Positions 5,170 to 8,145 of a DNA stretch of 8,145 nucleotides are shown here, one piece after another. Origin of the DNA: an uncultured Flavobacteriales bacterium. GTDB lineage: Bacteria > Bacteroidota > Bacteroidia > Flavobacteriales_D > Sanyastnellaceae. The notes below the pieces were generated by a model. The model saw only the letters and a program-made list of their open reading frames with translations. It was not told where the DNA came from and did no database searches. Location of the stretch: assembly GCA_937897625.1 (NCBI GenBank), contig CALCNZ010000147.1:1-8145 (forward strand), in the 5' to 3' direction. The translations under genes and the position numbers were made by a program. The first letter of the stretch is position 1, and every line of letters begins with the position of its first letter.

Positions 5170-6706
5170 ACGGATCTAGCTGTTCTAGCAATTCTTTCAA
5201 TTCATTCCACCCGAAAATTTCTGTGGCGTATAAAAGAGAGAATACACGCTCTTGCTGAATTTGATTGGGGTGTGCAAATGCGAAGAACTTTTCAAGCTGA
5301 TTGAATTTTACTTCTTCTTTGCTTTTGATGGCCTTCTTAATTTTCTGTTCAATATTGTTCCATTGATCGAACTGCCTCTTTTCTTCAGCGCTTAACCAAC
5401 CGACCAGTGATGCATCTATTTCAGAAATATAATTCCGCAAATTTTCAAAGTTCTTAGCCGTTTCTGAAATTTCATTTGCGAAGGATTTCACATTCATGGT
5501 TCCCAACATTTTTTTCTGGGCCTCGTGCAAATTCTCTTGAACTAATTCTGACAGGTTCAATTCATTTTTCGAAACAAATTCCAAATCTCTCTTTCGAATG
5601 AGCACCATTGAAATTCGATGTGCAAGCAAAGGCATTTGCACGCTTGCAGCATCGAAAGCATTCTTCAACTGAAGCCAATAGCCCAGTTCTGAAGGGCCTC
5701 CGATGTATACAATGTTCGGCAGAATGGTTTCCTGGTAAAGCGGACGCAGCAATACATTTGGACTTAATTCTTCGATTGAATTCGACAATTCTTCCTTGGT
5801 GAAATTTCTGTCGTGTCCGTGCGTTTGAAATTGAGAACCGTTTTTATCAATTCTTCTCCGAATTTTCAAACCGCCATTTTCCATTAACCAAAACAAATTG
5901 AATTCGCGCGGTTGAATGTTCGGATTGTAACCCGCTTCTTCCAGGGCAGAGTTTGCCTTTGACACTTCAGAAAAAACAAATTGATCTTGAATTTCTTTTT
6001 CAAAAAGCGAAGTGGCCAAATGCTTGAGATGACTGTCGTTTCCGTCTATGCAGACCAAACCAAATTCACCCAGTAATTCATTCACCCAAAATCTGGTTGC
6101 TTCGGCAAAATTATTTTTTGAATAGGCTTGAATAAACAATTCACTTAAACCTATTTCATTGAATTTCCCTTCCGCTCTTCTTTCATTCAACCACAAAAGA
6201 AATTCTTCCGTTGGAAGTTCTCCTGCTATTCCTTCAAATGCCGATTCTAATTCGATTTTCTCATTGCTCCAATGAAAGTGGCGAATTTCTTCAATGTCGT
6301 GATCCTCTGCAGCCATCCAGTAGACCGGAACAAAATGAAATTCTTTTTGAGAGGCATTTAATTCTTGCGTTATTCGAATGGCGGAAAAAAGTTTGTAGAT
6401 CAAATAAAGTGGTCCACCTGCTGCACAAATCTGATGTCCGGTTACAACTGTAAACGTTGATTCATCGTTCAATGAATTAATGTTATGCGTTAAACTTTCC
6501 GACAGAGTTAGGTTCGTGTATTGTGCGAATAATCGCTGAGATAAAACTATTCTGTTCGCTGCTGGAAAGAACCTGTTCTTGGCTGCGGAAATGCAGTTTT
6601 CTTTAGTGAAAAAATCAGAAACAAATGATTTTACATTTTCAGATTGGTTCAATAAATCCTGAACCAAAGGAGAAACTTTAAGCGGTACTTCTTGAATAAC
6701 CTTCAT
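5141..6706 (-). CDS. bshC: Bacillithiol biosynthesis protein BshC, putative cysteine ligase
   Basis: 521-residue cytoplasmic enzyme of the BshC family (PF10079), proposed to add cysteine to glucosaminyl-malate in the last step of bacillithiol synthesis; the length is typical. The N-terminal nucleotide-binding-like core shows VVTGHQICAAGGPLYLIYKL (residues 87-106) and VPVYWMAAEDHDIEEI (126-141), both family hallmarks. Further conserved blocks are NVLLRPLYQETILPNIVYIG (317-336), GPSELGYWLQLKNAF (337-351), and HPNQIQQERVFSLLY (479-493) near the end. The section at about 380-475 is long, charged and helical and fits the family's coiled-coil arm. In place of the more common TGQQ the first motif reads TGHQ. 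bshA and bshB are not in the window. The gene follows the type B sorting-domain gene by 18 bases and ends inside the 3' end of ruvX. The start codon sits in a small predicted hairpin. Confidence 0.97.
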   Translation of the reverse strand: MKVIQEVPLKVSPLVQDLLNQSENVKSFVSDFFTKENCISAAKNRFFPAANRIVLSQRLFAQYTNLTLSESLTHNINSLNDESTFTVVTGHQICAAGGPLYLIYKLFSAIRITQELNASQKEFHFVPVYWMAAEDHDIEEIRHFHWSNEKIELESAFEGIAGELPTEEFLLWLNERRAEGKFNEIGLSELFIQAYSKNNFAEATRFWVNELLGEFGLVCIDGNDSHLKHLATSLFEKEIQDQFVFSEVSKANSALEEAGYNPNIQPREFNLFWLMENGGLKIRRRIDKNGSQFQTHGHDRNFTKEELSNSIEELSPNVLLRPLYQETILPNIVYIGGPSELGYWLQLKNAFDAASVQMPLLAHRISMVLIRKRDLEFVSKNELNLSELVQENLHEAQKKMLGTMNVKSFANEISETAKNFENLRNYISEIDASLVGWLSAEEKRQFDQWNNIEQKIKKAIKSKEEVKFNQLEKFFAFAHPNQIQQERVFSLLYATEIFGWNELKELLEQLDPFKHSSTIAG

Positions 6707-6717
6707 GCTGCGAAGGT
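6699..6717 (-). other. Small hairpin enclosing the bshC start codon
   Basis: An inverted repeat, ACCTTC (6699-6704) and GAAGGT (6712-6717), is separated by a 7-base loop. In the bshC mRNA the stem would be six perfect pairs (three G-C), with the A and U of the start codon in the loop and its G in the stem. No T-tract follows, so it is not a terminator. It could limit initiation unless a ribosome arriving from the upstream gene melts it. A six-base repeat can also occur by chance. Confidence 0.35.
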
Positions 6718-6724
6718 ACTGCTA

Positions 6725-7738
6725 CTATCGCAGAAGTGTTACATATCCAGACTGACTTCCCTCTTCGCCCGTTTTGGGTATTCTATATTTCACAACGTAA
6801 TAGTACGTTCCCTCTGGACAAGTTGTTTTTCCGCTTGTCCCATCCCATGATGGATTTGCAACGTTCTTCGATTGAAAAATCACCTCTCCCCAACGAGAAA
6901 AAACTTCAACACTCACAATGTTTCCACCTTCGCCAACGGGCGTAAAAACATCGTTCTGCCCATCTCCGTTTGGGGTGAACGAATTCGGAACAAAGACGTA
7001 ATTCACTTTTTCCGAAGGCGGAGCTTTTTCGGTCACATTCTCATCTGGAACATTATCTCCATCTATTTCAACGCATGAAAAATTATCCACGAAGTAATAG
7101 CCCAACTCTGGATTACCCGTGCTTTCAATGACAATGTTCCGATCTGAATCTGATCCAAAAACGCCAAGCGTGAAAAATTTCTCGTTGTCAATTAACGGCA
7201 CATATTCAAAACTTATTTCCTTCCATTTTTCGGAATAAAATACCGTGTCAATCGAGAATTGTGGCGCGAAATAGAGCGGCTCTTGACTGGTCTGAACGGG
7301 AGCGAAAGCCGACAAATAAACTCCAATGTGGTCTACAGCCAGACCGGCAATACTTGTTAACGTGGAGGTTCCGTTAGCCATGTAAAAAGAAAACTTGTAT
7401 TTTTTTCCTCGAATTAAAGGTGAGGCCAACTGACACTGAAGGTAAGTTCTTTTGTTCGTATTGCTTCTTCCGCAAAATGCAATACCTACCATGGCATTTC
7501 CATTTTTCGCGTTGAGCAAGCCGAAAGGTGTTTCGGGAATGTCGCAAGCAGCGCTGGCTCCTGCATGGTAATAGTCTGGACCAGTAATCTCGCTGCCCGC
7601 ATTGTTCCAACTTACTATTTTGTTCCATTCACCCAGCAATTGCGGCATTGATGTGTGCAGCTCGAAGCTCGGATTGGGAAATTGAGCAGAGGCAACAGAC
7701 ACCAAGGTTACAAATACGAAAACAATAGAATTGCGCAT
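6725..7738 (-). CDS. Secreted protein with type B C-terminal sorting domain (type IX secretion)
   Basis: 337-residue protein exported by Sec and then probably sent across the outer membrane by the type IX secretion system. The signal peptide is residues 1-18 (cleavage likely ASA-Q). The N-terminal domain (about 20-225) begins with PNPSFE (21-26) and has many short hydrophobic strands and the NGNAMVGIAF block (79-88); this resembles the jelly-roll, carbohydrate-binding-like modules often placed ahead of sorting domains. An acidic linker (226-245) leads to the CHU_C / gliding-motility-associated domain (PF13585, TIGR04131), residues 248-337, with PNSFTPNGDGQNDVF (251-265), VFSRWGEVIFQ (279-289), WDGTSGK (298-304), CPEGTYYYVVKY (307-318) and the terminal GYVTLLR. 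Type B domains stay attached or are released at the cell surface with help of SprF-like partners. Ligand and role are unknown. Two tandem TAG codons end the frame. It lies 28 bases after the beta-barrel gene and 18 before bshC. Confidence 0.95.
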   Translation of the reverse strand: MRNSIVFVFVTLVSVASAQFPNPSFELHTSMPQLLGEWNKIVSWNNAGSEITGPDYYHAGASAACDIPETPFGLLNAKNGNAMVGIAFCGRSNTNKRTYLQCQLASPLIRGKKYKFSFYMANGTSTLTSIAGLAVDHIGVYLSAFAPVQTSQEPLYFAPQFSIDTVFYSEKWKEISFEYVPLIDNEKFFTLGVFGSDSDRNIVIESTGNPELGYYFVDNFSCVEIDGDNVPDENVTEKAPPSEKVNYVFVPNSFTPNGDGQNDVFTPVGEGGNIVSVEVFSRWGEVIFQSKNVANPSWDGTSGKTTCPEGTYYYVVKYRIPKTGEEGSQSGYVTLLR

Positions 7739-7766
7739 AGCACGAATATAAGAATTCCATTTGAAA

Positions 7767-8145
7767 TTACTTGCCCTTGACCATGAGAATTCTCATACCC
7801 AAAAACACATTGCTGCTTTGCGTGAAATAGTTCAATCCCGAAGCCGAGATTGCGTTTACTGGAGGGAAACTCCAATTGGCTTGAGCAAATGCGTTCAATC
7901 GCTTTGAAACTTTGAACTCTAATCCAATACCTACCACCACACCCATTCGATTCCATTTTTGATTGTCAATGGTGCGATACTCGTAATTCCCATTCGCATT
8001 TAAAAAGAGCATCTGAGGTGGGTTGTTCGATGAGTTACTCAGCTTGTACATTCGATAAACTGGTGAGATTTCGCCGAAGGCTCGCCAGTTCGATTTAACT
8101 GAAAAATCGTTGACATAAAATCGAAATTTAATTGGAATCTGAATG
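7767..8145 (-). CDS. Outer-membrane beta-barrel-like protein, C-terminal part (cut by window edge)
   Basis: The frame is open from the right edge to the TAA at 7767-7769, giving the last 125 or so residues of a longer protein; the internal ATG at 8049-8051 is not the likely start because the frame and the strand pattern continue upstream (IQIPIKFRFYV near the edge). Alternating polar/hydrophobic stretches separated by turns with N and G residues are seen (for example GVVVGIGLEFKV, then LNAFAQANWSF, then SNVFLGMRILMV), as in Bacteroidota outer-membrane beta-barrel families such as OMP_b-brl (PF13505/PF13568). The final residue is lysine, not the usual aromatic residue. It precedes the type B sorting-domain gene by 28 bases and probably shares its transcript. 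Family and function stay tentative without the N-terminal part. Confidence 0.82.
   Translation of the reverse strand, partial: IQIPIKFRFYVNDFSVKSNWRAFGEISPVYRMYKLSNSSNNPPQMLFLNANGNYEYRTIDNQKWNRMGVVVGIGLEFKVSKRLNAFAQANWSFPPVNAISASGLNYFTQSSNVFLGMRILMVKGK

Noticed and set aside
7708..7956. Minus-strand frame of 82 codons across the junction of the beta-barrel and sorting-domain genes
   Set aside because: It overlaps the barrel's C-terminal coding sequence in another frame and the signal peptide region of the next gene; both of those have better support.
1..8145. Search for mobile elements, CRISPR-like repeats, tRNA genes and foreign-looking islands
   Set aside because: No regular direct repeats, cloverleaf-like sequence, transposase motifs or obvious composition shift were seen by eye; nearly all bases are in conserved genes.

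Overview
The window looks like chromosomal DNA of a member of the Bacteroidota, probably a flavobacterium-like lineage. The reasons are a protein with a type B (CHU_C / gliding-motility-associated) C-terminal sorting domain of the type IX secretion system, a GSCFA-family protein, a Pit phosphate transporter paired with a DUF47/PhoU-like protein, BshC of bacillithiol synthesis, and AT-rich leaders without strong Shine-Dalgarno sequences. The genus cannot be fixed from this stretch. Coding density is very high: the longest non-coding gap is 89 bases (1407-1495). No tRNA, rRNA, CRISPR array, insertion sequence or other mobile element is visible.

Nine of the ten genes lie on the minus strand and are read from right to left. 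From the right edge: the C-terminal part of an outer-membrane beta-barrel-like protein (7767-8145, cut by the window), a secreted type B sorting-domain protein (6725-7738) and bshC (5141-6706). The gaps are 28 and 18 bases, so they are likely co-transcribed. ruvX (4762-5169) is the only plus-strand gene; its end overlaps the end of bshC by 29 bases, tail to tail.

A 36-base divergent gap (4726-4761) separates ruvX from a tightly packed minus-strand group: dapD (lysine/diaminopimelate synthesis), an unidentified secreted protein, a family 9 glycosyltransferase (heptosyltransferase-like) and a compact GSCFA protein. The spacings are 11 bases, 1 base and a 7-base overlap. The group joins a peptidoglycan/lysine precursor enzyme to what looks like a surface-glycan module. 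After an 89-base gap with a possible promoter comes the phosphate pair: a DUF47 PhoU-like protein (759-1406) and a Pit transporter (1-747, cut by the left edge).

Most genes are recognisable housekeeping or envelope genes. No clearly new system is present. The least explained items are the secreted cysteine-containing protein at 3230-3895, the shortened GSCFA protein, the unusual middle part of the Pit transporter, and the ruvX/bshC tail overlap.
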